Origin: Bacillota bacterium | Lineage (GTDB): Bacteria > Bacillota > Clostridia > Acetivibrionales > DSM-1351 | DNA length: 56,623 nt | Reading direction: 5' to 3' | Assembly (NCBI GenBank): GCA_023391425.1 | Contig: JAEWAX010000157.1 | Location: 1 to 56,623 of the forward strand | Part shown: positions 46,263 to 53,456 of the stretch, one piece after another | Numbering within the stretch: the first letter of the stretch is position 1 | How the letters are laid out: the number at the start of each line of letters is the position of its first letter | The notes under the pieces: model-generated | The model's input: only the letters and a program-made list of their open reading frames with translations | The model's database searches: none | What the model was told of the DNA's origin: nothing | Program-made: the position numbers and the translations under genes

Positions 46263-46516
46263 AGACTCCTAATACACGTAACAAAGAATGGCACTGAAAA
46301 AGTACAGAATATTTTTCACGATAAATCTTGTGCTCGCAGAATAATGAGGGCACATATTGCATTAGCCATTTCTGATTTACTACAGATAAAACCACACGAC
46401 TTTTCAAAATACCCTATATTTCTCTTATCCCCCTCGAAAAAACCTGATAGAACTTGATTTACAGCGCATCCAGTTTTTCCATACTCAATTATCTACTCAA
46501 ATTATGCTTTTAAAGC

Positions 46517-47308
46517 CTATATACTCTTTGACAATCTATAGTCTTCACTAATCTTTACAGACACATCTGGATGATGATATCTAGTAATCTCTTTTCCCAT
46601 ATTCTTATATGAAATAACCTGCTTCGAACAATAGTGAAAGCATGCCATACAGCTTTCACAATGATGCTGCCATGAAGGCTTTTTGTCTACTATTTCAATA
46701 TTAGATACTGGACATATTCTCTTGCACAAACCGCAACCTGTACAATCATCCGATACTGTAAAGAATTTATCATCGCTATTCGTAGAATTTACGAATGGAT
46801 TATTTCTTATTTCTACCATAAACTTAATTAGTTCTCTATCAAAATATTTCTCTGATAGCTGAACCTTATCTAATATCTTCTCAAGTTTAATTTTAGCTTT
46901 TTCTAATAATGGTCCCTGTTTTTCTTTGGGACACACACTTGCAAGTATAAAATCGTTCATCGGCATCTGAATATAGCAGCCCATATTCAAGGAGAGATTT
47001 TTCTTTGCAAGATGCTTCTTAACTTGCTTTATTGCTCCACCTTTTATATTCCATCCCATTGTACAAATCATATAAATATATGATGGATTCTTTATTGTTA
47101 ACTTATCAATAAACTCATGAACAATTTTTGGAAGTCCAATATAATACAATGGAAATGCAAACCCTATCTTATCAGCATCGCATACAATCTCATTCTGCTC
47201 TACCAATTTATTAGTTATAGCATATACTGTTGCACCTTGCGCCTCTAATTTCTTTGGAACACTCATAGAATTTCCTGTTCCACTAAAATAATAAACAACA
47301 TGTTTCAT
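46517..47308 (-). CDS. EFR1 family ferredoxin (flavodoxin-ferredoxin fusion)
   Basis: 263 aa from the second ATG (47308), better spaced from AGGAGG than the first. N-terminal flavodoxin-like domain with FMN loop YYFSGTGNSM, C-terminal bacterial ferredoxin with CTGCGLCKRICP and CESCMACFHYC (two [4Fe-4S] clusters). The EFRs are electron carriers of anaerobes with mostly unknown partners. It lies 12 bp after a TetR gene and is likely its target. Confidence 0.88.
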   Translation of the reverse strand: MKHVVYYFSGTGNSMSVPKKLEAQGATVYAITNKLVEQNEIVCDADKIGFAFPLYYIGLPKIVHEFIDKLTIKNPSYIYMICTMGWNIKGGAIKQVKKHLAKKNLSLNMGCYIQMPMNDFILASVCPKEKQGPLLEKAKIKLEKILDKVQLSEKYFDRELIKFMVEIRNNPFVNSTNSDDKFFTVSDDCTGCGLCKRICPVSNIEIVDKKPSWQHHCESCMACFHYCSKQVISYKNMGKEITRYHHPDVSVKISEDYRLSKSI

Positions 47309-47320
47309 ATACATTTCCTC

Positions 47321-47938
47321 CTAATCGTTTTCTACTATAGAAGCCAAACCAAATATATGATATTTTGTAACCTGCTTTAATTCGCGAAGGTAAGTTTCTT
47401 CATTAGCATCCATATTTAAAATATCTAAATAAAGTCCAATCAAACCTTTAAACAAAAGAGCAATTGTTGGTCTTAAGGCTTCTTTTTTTTCTTCTTCTTT
47501 TACAAAATGATTTAAAAATGTCTGTACCCAGAATTCAAAAAATTCTTTTCTGAACAGGTTACTCTTTTCACTCTTTGTACATTTGATTAAAACTATAAAC
47601 TTAAGTTTGTTTTCTATAATTGCTTTTAAAAACTGTTCTGAATAATTTAAGTATTCTTTATTTTGACTCTGTTCACGTATAGTGTCTGACTTACCTGCTG
47701 TAAGCTTAGTGAATATCTCAGTTCGAATATTTGCAATAAATGAGCTCGTAATAATTTCGTTTAATATATCTTCCTTACCTTTAAAATATCTATACACATT
47801 ACCAACTGACACACCTGCTGCCTTAGCAACATCAGCTATCGAAGCCTCGTCATATCCCTTCTTAGCAAAAAGTAATAGGGCCTTGTCTATTATTTCATTT
47901 CTTACAGATTCTTTTTGTATTTGTGGCATTTTAGACAT
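47321..47938 (-). CDS. TetR/AcrR family transcriptional regulator
   Basis: 205 aa. N-terminal HTH (IIDKALLLFAKKGYDEASIA, AGVSVGNVYRYFKGKEDIL) and a helical ligand-binding C-domain. It starts 6 bp from a 35-bp perfect palindrome and heads a two-gene unit with the EFR1 ferredoxin; autorepression of the pair is likely. Ligand unknown. Confidence 0.92.
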   Translation of the reverse strand: MSKMPQIQKESVRNEIIDKALLLFAKKGYDEASIADVAKAAGVSVGNVYRYFKGKEDILNEIITSSFIANIRTEIFTKLTAGKSDTIREQSQNKEYLNYSEQFLKAIIENKLKFIVLIKCTKSEKSNLFRKEFFEFWVQTFLNHFVKEEEKKEALRPTIALLFKGLIGLYLDILNMDANEETYLRELKQVTKYHIFGLASIVEND

Positions 47939-47943
47939 CTCCT

Positions 47944-47978
47944 ATTTTAAAAGTGAATACTTTATTCACTTTTAAAAT
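47944..47978. promoter_or_regulatory. TetR operator, 35-bp palindrome
   Basis: Arms ATTTTAAAAGTGAATA and TATTCACTTTTAAAAT (16 bp, no mismatch) around CTT, immediately upstream of the TetR start codon. The GTGAATA...TATTCAC core has the size of a TetR-family site. It probably overlaps the promoter. Confidence 0.8.
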
Positions 47979-48080
47979 AACACTAAAATATGTCTATGTC
48001 AATAACATTTTATTAAAATATGGAAAAGGGTGATGAAATGATAGGAAAAAGTAGTGCTCATAAGATGCATATATTAGTGC

Positions 48081-48107
48081 AAAAAAAACCCCTTGAAAAT
48101 CAAGGGG
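48081..48107 (-). terminator. Strong minus-strand terminator without an obvious gene
   Basis: CCCCTTGA pairs with TCAAGGGG with a 3-nt loop, followed on the minus strand by eight T. It lies ~290 bp after the MBL gene stop, so it ends either that transcript or the separate candidate RNA at 48108-48211. Confidence 0.88.
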
Positions 48108-48211
48108 TTTCGTAAGTGCAAGACGGGATATTCGAACAAATCCTAACATACAAAAGTACTGCAAATAGGAGGGTTGCGACTTCCGTTATTCATCTGCACA
48201 CATACTTGCAC
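48108..48211 (-). ncRNA. Candidate structured RNA, tRNA-like ends
   Basis: On the minus strand a 7-nt segment GTGCAAG (48211-48205) and CTTGCAC (48122-48116) are complementary and bracket ~82 nt. Just inside the 3' arm is GTTCGAATATCCCGTC, close to a tRNA T-arm (GTTCGAATCCC) but with an extra AT. A strong terminator follows directly. Total length and missing D and anticodon arms exclude a normal tRNA; a decayed tRNA or unrelated small RNA is possible. The surrounding 47979-48395 region has no ORF. Confidence 0.3.
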
Positions 48212-48395
48212 ACAAAGATTACTTTGAGTTAGATTACAATAACGAGCTGTCCCTTTGTGGTAACAAGTACCACCAAAACTCGATTACTTCCTTACTGCTT
48301 ATTGTGAATAAGTTTTAACATAATTGGTTTAGTATCTCTTGTGGATTGACTTGAGAAAAGGCACTAATATATTGAGCGCTTACTGTTCTCATAAC

Positions 48396-49760
48396 TTATT
48401 TCTTTAATATAACCCCTTTAATAGAAGCATCAATGTTATCAATAAATGTCTTTGCATCCTTATCACTACCCACAACATCTCCATAATGAATTGGAACTAC
48501 TACAAGAGGTTTTATAATATTTGCAGCCTTGGCAGCTTCTAATGCATCCATGGTATAAGTACCACCTACTGGCAAAAATGCAACATCTACATTCAAATCT
48601 TTCATTTCAGGTAAAATATCGGTATCTCCTGCTAAATAGTAGCTTGTGTTATTAATATTAAGAATATAGCCAACCCAATTAGAATCTTTCTTGTGGAAAT
48701 CCTTGTTTGTATTATAGGCTGGAACAGTTCTAAATTGTAATCCATTCATTGTGTAACTCTCGTTAGGTGCTACTGTAATAATATTTTGGAAACCTTCCTT
48801 TACTAAACTCTCCACTCCATCTGTAGTAATAACAAACTTCGTAGAAGCTTTAGCAATCTTTTTTATGTCTGCAACAGAAAAATGGTCTCCGTGAGTATGT
48901 GTAATAAATATGATATCTGCATCTTTTGGTTCTCCGGTGATACCATATGGATCTGCGTATATTGTCTTATCAGCTACAATCTTAATTGCTGAGTTTTTTA
49001 TAGCACTAACATTATTCAATAAACTCTTTAATTGAACTCCTGTGATTTTCTTGTCGAGCAAGGAAATAAATGTTCTTGCATCTTGTGTTGTACCAACAAC
49101 ATCACCAAAATGAACTGGAACTGCAACCTTAGGTTTTATTATATTTGCTGCGTTTGCAGCTTCCTTTGCATCCATAGTATAGGTGCCGCCAACAGGTAGA
49201 AATGCTACATCGGCTTTAATTGTCTTCATTTCTGGTATGACATCGGTGTCACCGGCAATATAGTAATTCGTTGAATTCATCATTACATTGTAACCAACCC
49301 ATTGACTATCTTTTTTATGAAATTCTTTGTTTGTATTATAAGAAGCTATAGTTTGGAACTTGATTCCGTTTACTGTATATTCTTTGCCTGGCGCTACAGT
49401 AACGATATTCTTTAATCCTGCTTCCTTTGCCTGTTTTTCTCCGTCTGCTGTAATTACTAAGGTTCCGCCCTTCTTCATAACCTTTTGGATTTCACTGATA
49501 GCAAAATGATCTCCATGCGTATGTGTTATGAATACAATATCTCCATCCTGTGGATTACCTTCAATTGCATATGGATCAAAATAAATTGTCTTTTCCCCCT
49601 CAATTCGTACGGTGGATTGTTTCATACAACTTACGCCCTCCAAGTAATCCTTTGAAGTTTTATTTTTTTCAGCAGCGTTTACCTGTGTTGGTGCAATACT
49701 AGAAAAAAATACGGTGCATAGCATTAAAAATGCCAGTAAAAATGATAATTTTTTTTTCAT
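48396..49760 (-). CDS. Secreted protein with two tandem metallo-beta-lactamase-fold domains
   Basis: 454 aa from ATG 49760 (GGAGGAGAC upstream). Signal peptide KKLSFLLAFLMLCTVFFSS with likely cleavage near VNAAEKN. Two homologous ~200-residue UlaG-like MBL domains: each has FITHTHGDHF, a YYxAGDTD Asp, and a VPxHxGD His (VPVHFGDVVG, VPIHYGDVVG). All expected metal ligands appear in both. UlaG-like enzymes hydrolyse lactones or phosphodiesters; an exported duplicate with both sites intact is unusual. Substrate unknown. Preceded by an AraC regulator. Confidence 0.85.
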   Translation of the reverse strand: MKKKLSFLLAFLMLCTVFFSSIAPTQVNAAEKNKTSKDYLEGVSCMKQSTVRIEGEKTIYFDPYAIEGNPQDGDIVFITHTHGDHFAISEIQKVMKKGGTLVITADGEKQAKEAGLKNIVTVAPGKEYTVNGIKFQTIASYNTNKEFHKKDSQWVGYNVMMNSTNYYIAGDTDVIPEMKTIKADVAFLPVGGTYTMDAKEAANAANIIKPKVAVPVHFGDVVGTTQDARTFISLLDKKITGVQLKSLLNNVSAIKNSAIKIVADKTIYADPYGITGEPKDADIIFITHTHGDHFSVADIKKIAKASTKFVITTDGVESLVKEGFQNIITVAPNESYTMNGLQFRTVPAYNTNKDFHKKDSNWVGYILNINNTSYYLAGDTDILPEMKDLNVDVAFLPVGGTYTMDALEAAKAANIIKPLVVVPIHYGDVVGSDKDAKTFIDNIDASIKGVILKK

Positions 49761-49906
49761 TTTTTTGTCTCCTCCAATCATTTGATAAACTAATAATAGT
49801 ATTTTTATGCTATCTTATGAATTGCAAATTATCAGTTAAACCTCGACTATTATCAGTTTATCGAAATAACTTCCACGAACTTTCTCTCTTAAAGGAGACA
49901 TCTTTA

Positions 49907-50800
49907 TTAATGTAGAAGGATATTATAGTTATTTCTATACTCCGAAGGATTAAAATTTGTATACTTCTTAAATGTTCGGTTAAAATGGGCTACATCCGTA
50001 AACCCAACTCGATACATGACTTCTGAGATAGGAATTGAGGTATCTCTCAACATACCAGAGGCTAGATTAACTCTTAATTTAATCAGGCATTGAATTACAG
50101 AGTCCCCAACCTCCTCATTAAATTTTTTGGTCAGGGTTGTTCTGTCAATGTTGAATCCCTTTACCAATTCTGGGACTGTTATCTTTTTGCTGTAGTTACT
50201 ATAAAGATAAAGTATAACCCTCTCCACCTCCTCGGAGTAACCTGAATCGAATATACTCTGGTTCTGTTCTTTCATAAATTGACATTGCTCAACTAAAAAA
50301 AGGATTTCCATGAGAAAAGAGCGACTTCTGCAAGGCCAGTAATAGTCAGGCTGGCTCTCAAGTTGTTCCGATAATTGATCAAATAATTGAGTCATTCTTT
50401 TTGCTGTTGCCATAGATAGATTGGTTCTTCCATTACGATACTTGTTTCTTTCAAAAAATATTCTGAACCAATTACGATCACGTCTGTCTGTTAGCGTAAA
50501 TTGTTCTGAATCATGTCGCAAGTTATCATAAGTAAATTTGTTATTGATGTATTCAGGGCTAAAGTAGATTGATCGCGATTCTATATTTGATCCTTTTGTA
50601 ATCTGTGGAATTTCACCCTCATGAAAGCAAAATAGCAAAGGACCCATAAATAGCTCTTTATGTCCATTATATGTAATGCTACCAGACCCTTGTTCTATGA
50701 AAAGAATGTGATATTTCTTTTCATTACACTCAAAATCATCTCTGTTTTTATAAACGCATACCTGTATAACTTTAGTTTTTTCTTTATCAACTGTAACCAT
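49907..50800 (-). CDS. AraC family transcriptional regulator
   Basis: 297 aa from ATG 50800 (AAGGAG 6 nt upstream). N-terminal cupin-like sensing part (FIEQGSGSITYNGH) and C-terminal double HTH (ITVPELVKGFNIDRTTLTKKF; ISEVMYRVGFTDVAHFNRTF). It lies 147 bp upstream of the MBL gene in the same direction and may control it; no ligand suggested. Confidence 0.88.
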   Translation of the reverse strand: MVTVDKEKTKVIQVCVYKNRDDFECNEKKYHILFIEQGSGSITYNGHKELFMGPLLFCFHEGEIPQITKGSNIESRSIYFSPEYINNKFTYDNLRHDSEQFTLTDRRDRNWFRIFFERNKYRNGRTNLSMATAKRMTQLFDQLSEQLESQPDYYWPCRSRSFLMEILFLVEQCQFMKEQNQSIFDSGYSEEVERVILYLYSNYSKKITVPELVKGFNIDRTTLTKKFNEEVGDSVIQCLIKLRVNLASGMLRDTSIPISEVMYRVGFTDVAHFNRTFKKYTNFNPSEYRNNYNILLH

Positions 50801-51015
50801 ATTCTGCTCCTTCAAATCTCAATAGTCTCGGTTCATTACTACTTGTCCTTGAGTATCCTAGCTATGGCGATGCCACTTGGCTCCTTGAGTTATAATGACT
50901 TCTTTTGTATGCCACCTATGGTGAATCAATGGCAAAATTATTATAACAAGAATGAATGTAAAAATCTATTAAAATACATATTCACCAGATAGAAAAGCCT
51001 AGTCGAGGATATACG

Positions 51016-51055
51016 AAAAATCCTCAGAGACCTTGATTTTTCAAGATTCTGAGGA
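51016..51055 (-). terminator. Minus-strand terminator at end of candidate RNA
   Basis: TCCTCAGA (51021-51028) pairs with TCTGAGGA (51048-51055), inner CTTGA/TCAAG, and TTTTT on the minus-strand exit. Confidence 0.8.
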
Positions 51056-51180
51056 AATAAGTTAAGCATAAGACGGGATTTGAACTCGCCACCCATTTGT
51101 TACGATATCTACCGACTCAGGCCATATCAACATGTAACAAGAGACACTATCCTTACAAGATAATGCCTCTCCTGTTGTTT
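51056..51180 (-). ncRNA. Candidate structured RNA downstream of comFB
   Basis: On the minus strand three structures occur in a row before a terminator. First is an 11-bp stem with 7-nt loop (51169-51141; loop TTGTAAG looks like a tRNA anticodon loop). Second is a stem TTGTTAC/GTAACAA with an inner GATAT/ATATC (51140-51097). Third is GGGTGGCGAGTTCAAATCCC, very like a tRNA T-arm. There is no 7-bp acceptor stem or proper D-arm, so it is not a normal tRNA. A relic of tRNA sequence or an unknown small RNA are both open. Confidence 0.35.
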
Positions 51181-51186
51181 TCCGTA

Positions 51187-51255
51187 TATGACCCTGGATA
51201 ATGATTTCTAAGATTCTGAGGGATTAACATCCCTCACAATCTAAGAACTCTATTT
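51187..51255. repeat. 69-bp direct repeat, copy 1
   Basis: Identical to 51311-51379 (TATGACCCTGGATAATG ... AAGAACTCTATTT). Contains a hairpin (AGATT, TGAGGGA / TCCCTCA, AATCT). It is separated from copy 2 by palindrome A2; ATGTCTAG follows each copy (after 5 extra bases here, overlapping its end there). Confidence 0.9.
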
Positions 51256-51265
51256 GCCCGATGTC

Positions 51266-51312
51266 TAGCGCCACTAATCCTCGCCTACTACTTGCGAGTA
51301 TAAGTGGCGCTA
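51266..51312. repeat. Palindromic repeat A2
   Basis: TAGCGCCACT and AGTGGCGCTA are 10-bp perfect arms; inside, CTCGC/GCGAG pairs again. Related to the nrdD-leader hairpin at 4300-4359. It sits inside a tandem duplication at the 3' end of comFB. Confidence 0.65.
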
Positions 51313-51379
51313 TGACCCTGGATAATGATTTCTAAGATTCTGAGGGATTAACATCCCTCACAATCTAAGAACTCTATTT
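51311..51379. repeat. 69-bp direct repeat, copy 2 (overlaps comFB stop)
   Basis: Exact copy of 51187-51255, 124 bp apart. Its last bases encode the comFB stop codon; the hairpin inside follows the comFB stop and may end the transcript. The pattern implies a local tandem duplication of the comFB 3' end. Confidence 0.9.
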
Positions 51380-51640
51380 ATGTCTAGGTGATCTTTTTAC
51401 TAGTACAGCTGCTTTCGTAATTGCTGCTATAACGTCAACTTCAAACTGATTTTTAAGAGAATTCACTTTGGAGTATAATTCACCTTTTTCAGTAGCAATA
51501 TACTTTGGTGGCAAATCATTCAGAGCAATAGCGGCTATATCCATAACACATGAATCACATTTGCACATATTAATATCGTCAAGAACATCATCCATTAAGT
51601 TGAGAACTACTTCTTCCATGTAATTTTTTATCGTTACCAT
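51374..51640 (-). CDS. comFB: Late competence development protein ComFB family
   Basis: 88 aa from ATG 51640, which has GGGGG 6 nt upstream; an ATG eight codons earlier is weaker. ComFB features: NYMEEVVLNLMDDVLDD, zinc-type MCKCDSCVMD, IAAIALNDLPPKYIATEKG, C-terminal VKRSPRHK. In cyanobacteria and Bacillus relatives this fold is known; some ComFB domains bind cyclic dinucleotides. Role here unproven. Monocistronic. Confidence 0.85.
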   Translation of the reverse strand: MVTIKNYMEEVVLNLMDDVLDDINMCKCDSCVMDIAAIALNDLPPKYIATEKGELYSKVNSLKNQFEVDVIAAITKAAVLVKRSPRHK

Positions 51641-51758
51641 CTCAATCCCCCTATTCAAAATCATTCACCATGATTTTACATCCTGATATCAATAAATTCA
51701 TATTGAATTGATATCAGTTAATCCAGAATAATACCAACGTATGTATTCGTTATAAATC

Positions 51759-52643
51759 TTATAAATCCTCTAAATTATTTATAAGATTTAATAATTCTAA
51801 TGATTGCTGCTTATTTACCGTTTTCCCTGTCCAGATTTCAAAAGCTGAAACACCTTGGTTTATTAGCATGCCAAAGCCATTTCTTGTTTTACAACCATAG
51901 TTCTCCGCTTGTTCTAAAAATTTTGTCTTTTTAGGGCTATAAATTACATCATATACCAACTGATTCTTGTCAAAAACGAATTTAAAATCAAAAGGTGTAG
52001 AGTTAAGATATGTACTCATTCCAGCTGGTGTTGTATTTATAACAATCTTGCTACTTTGAATTTCAACTGAAAACTGTGATGAGCTGGGATCAGTGTAGCT
52101 AACAACATTACCATAATTATTCTTTACCAGATCAACAATGTTCTGTGCATGCTGCTGCGTCCGGTTTGCTATAGTCAAATGCTGTATACCTTCTGCAGCC
52201 AACTTTATCGCCAAAGCCCTTGCCGTTCCACCAGCACCTAGTAACAATACTCTTTTACCTTTGAAGTTTGTATTAAACCCATCTTTGAAATCCCTTACAA
52301 AGCCTTCAGCATCAGTATTATAACCTTTTAACTTACCACTAATATTTTTAACTGTATTAACTGCGCCCATAAGTAATGCATCGTTTGAAATATCATCTAA
52401 ATATTTAATAATATCTTTCTTATATGGAACCGTTACATTGAAGCCAACAAAATTCTGAGCCTTTAATCCATTTACTGCATTTTCTAAACAACCCTTATTC
52501 ACAAGTATAGGAACGTAAATAGCATTTATATTAAACTGGTTGAAAAGCGTATTATGAATAAATGGAGATTTAGTATGTTCTACCGGGTCTCCTAACAATC
52601 CAAAAAGTTCTGTTTTACCATTAACTACACTAACGACATCCAT
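51759..52643 (-). CDS. aroE: Shikimate dehydrogenase
   Basis: 294 aa. Substrate domain LLGDPVEHTKSPFIHN, catalytic Lys in NVTVPYKKDI (~75), NADP domain VLLLGAGGTARALAIKLA and ANRTQQHA. It reduces 3-dehydroshikimate in the aromatic pathway. AGGAGG before the ATG. Follows yqeG by 57 bp, a common clostridial pair. Confidence 0.96.
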   Translation of the reverse strand: MDVVSVVNGKTELFGLLGDPVEHTKSPFIHNTLFNQFNINAIYVPILVNKGCLENAVNGLKAQNFVGFNVTVPYKKDIIKYLDDISNDALLMGAVNTVKNISGKLKGYNTDAEGFVRDFKDGFNTNFKGKRVLLLGAGGTARALAIKLAAEGIQHLTIANRTQQHAQNIVDLVKNNYGNVVSYTDPSSSQFSVEIQSSKIVINTTPAGMSTYLNSTPFDFKFVFDKNQLVYDVIYSPKKTKFLEQAENYGCKTRNGFGMLINQGVSAFEIWTGKTVNKQQSLELLNLINNLEDL

Positions 52644-52700
52644 TGCAAGCCTCCTCTTTAGCTTCCTGAAAAATATACATATTTATATATAGTTCAAGTA

Positions 52701-53270
52701 TTACTGCTTAAACCTATTTTTCTCAATCTGCAATCTATTTTTCTTCCACTCTGCTCTTCTATTTATTCTATCCTCTAGCTTTCTATTAAAACTACTAAGA
52801 ACTAACTTTTCAGGCCATCTTTTTAACCTAACATACAAAATCTCTTTTTTATCTATAGGCTTTACAAGAATAGTAAACATGTTGGCTTTGTTACCACCAT
52901 GAATATCTGTAAAAATTTGATCCCCAACTACAGCTATGTTTTCAGGTTCAAGTTTCATCTCATTTGCTGCCTTCAAGAAAGCCTTGCCTGCAGGCTTATA
53001 TGCCCTGTGAATTGCAGTGACATCAATCTTTTTATTAAACCTAAGTACACGCTTTTTAGCTGCATTTGATAATATACATACTTTAAAACCCTTGCTCTTT
53101 AGTTCTGCTATCCAAGAAATTGCATTTTCATCAGCATCCTTACTATGCATAGGAACAAGTGTATTATCAATATCTAAAATTAAGCCTTGTATGCCTCTAT
53201 TTTTAAGCATTTCAAGGTCAATATGCCTTATACTGTCACAATACAAATCGGGATAATATTTTTCAATCAT
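52701..53270 (-). CDS. YqeG family HAD IIIA-type phosphatase
   Basis: 189 aa from ATG 53270 (GGAGGA 10 nt upstream; the GTG six codons earlier overlaps that site). HAD motifs: LILDIDNTLVPM, CILSNAAKKR, KPAGKAF, AVVGDQIFTDIHGGNKANMF. Related to mitochondrial PGP phosphatase PTPMT/Gep4; in bacteria a phosphatidylglycerophosphate phosphatase role has been proposed. Unproven here. Confidence 0.92.
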   Translation of the reverse strand: MIEKYYPDLYCDSIRHIDLEMLKNRGIQGLILDIDNTLVPMHSKDADENAISWIAELKSKGFKVCILSNAAKKRVLRFNKKIDVTAIHRAYKPAGKAFLKAANEMKLEPENIAVVGDQIFTDIHGGNKANMFTILVKPIDKKEILYVRLKRWPEKLVLSSFNRKLEDRINRRAEWKKNRLQIEKNRFKQ

Positions 53271-53374
53271 TTTACTAAAATCCTCCACCTTAATCTCTCA
53301 TATGATAACAAATGTAGTGTTTTTATACAACCTTTTGGAGCAAACTTCTTCACAATACTTTTTAATGTACTAGT

Positions 53375-53436
53375 GACGTAACGCCGCTTTTCCCAAACTT
53401 ATAGAATTGAGTTGATAAGCAGCGGTAGATATCAGA
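53375..53436. repeat. Palindromic repeat A3
   Basis: GACGTAACGCCGC ... AGCGGTAGATATCAG, with the shared core ACTTATAGAAT. It aligns with 4300-4359, including a few flanking bases (GTCAGA/ATCAGA). Pairing between arms is weaker than in A1 and A2. Lies between yqeG and the UvrD-like gene. Confidence 0.5.
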
Positions 53437-53456
53437 TAACGTATTGAATGGTAAAG

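Noticed and set aside
46263..46516. Possible gene between the LCP and EFR1 genes
   Set aside because: All frames are broken by stops; no terminator or promoter could be named with confidence.
48108..48211. An intact tRNA
   Set aside because: Acceptor-like stem and T-arm-like piece exist, but the D and anticodon arms do not and the T-arm has a 2-nt insertion.
50864..50992. Plus-strand 42-codon frame (MAMPLGSLSYNDFF start)
   Set aside because: No good ribosome binding site, overlaps the AraC gene's promoter region, and no recognisable family. Might be real but not supportable.
51061..51180. T-box leader (GGGTGGCGAG) or tRNA-Tyr
   Set aside because: No T-box stem I features or aminoacyl-related downstream gene; anticodon-like GTA loop lacks the rest of the cloverleaf.
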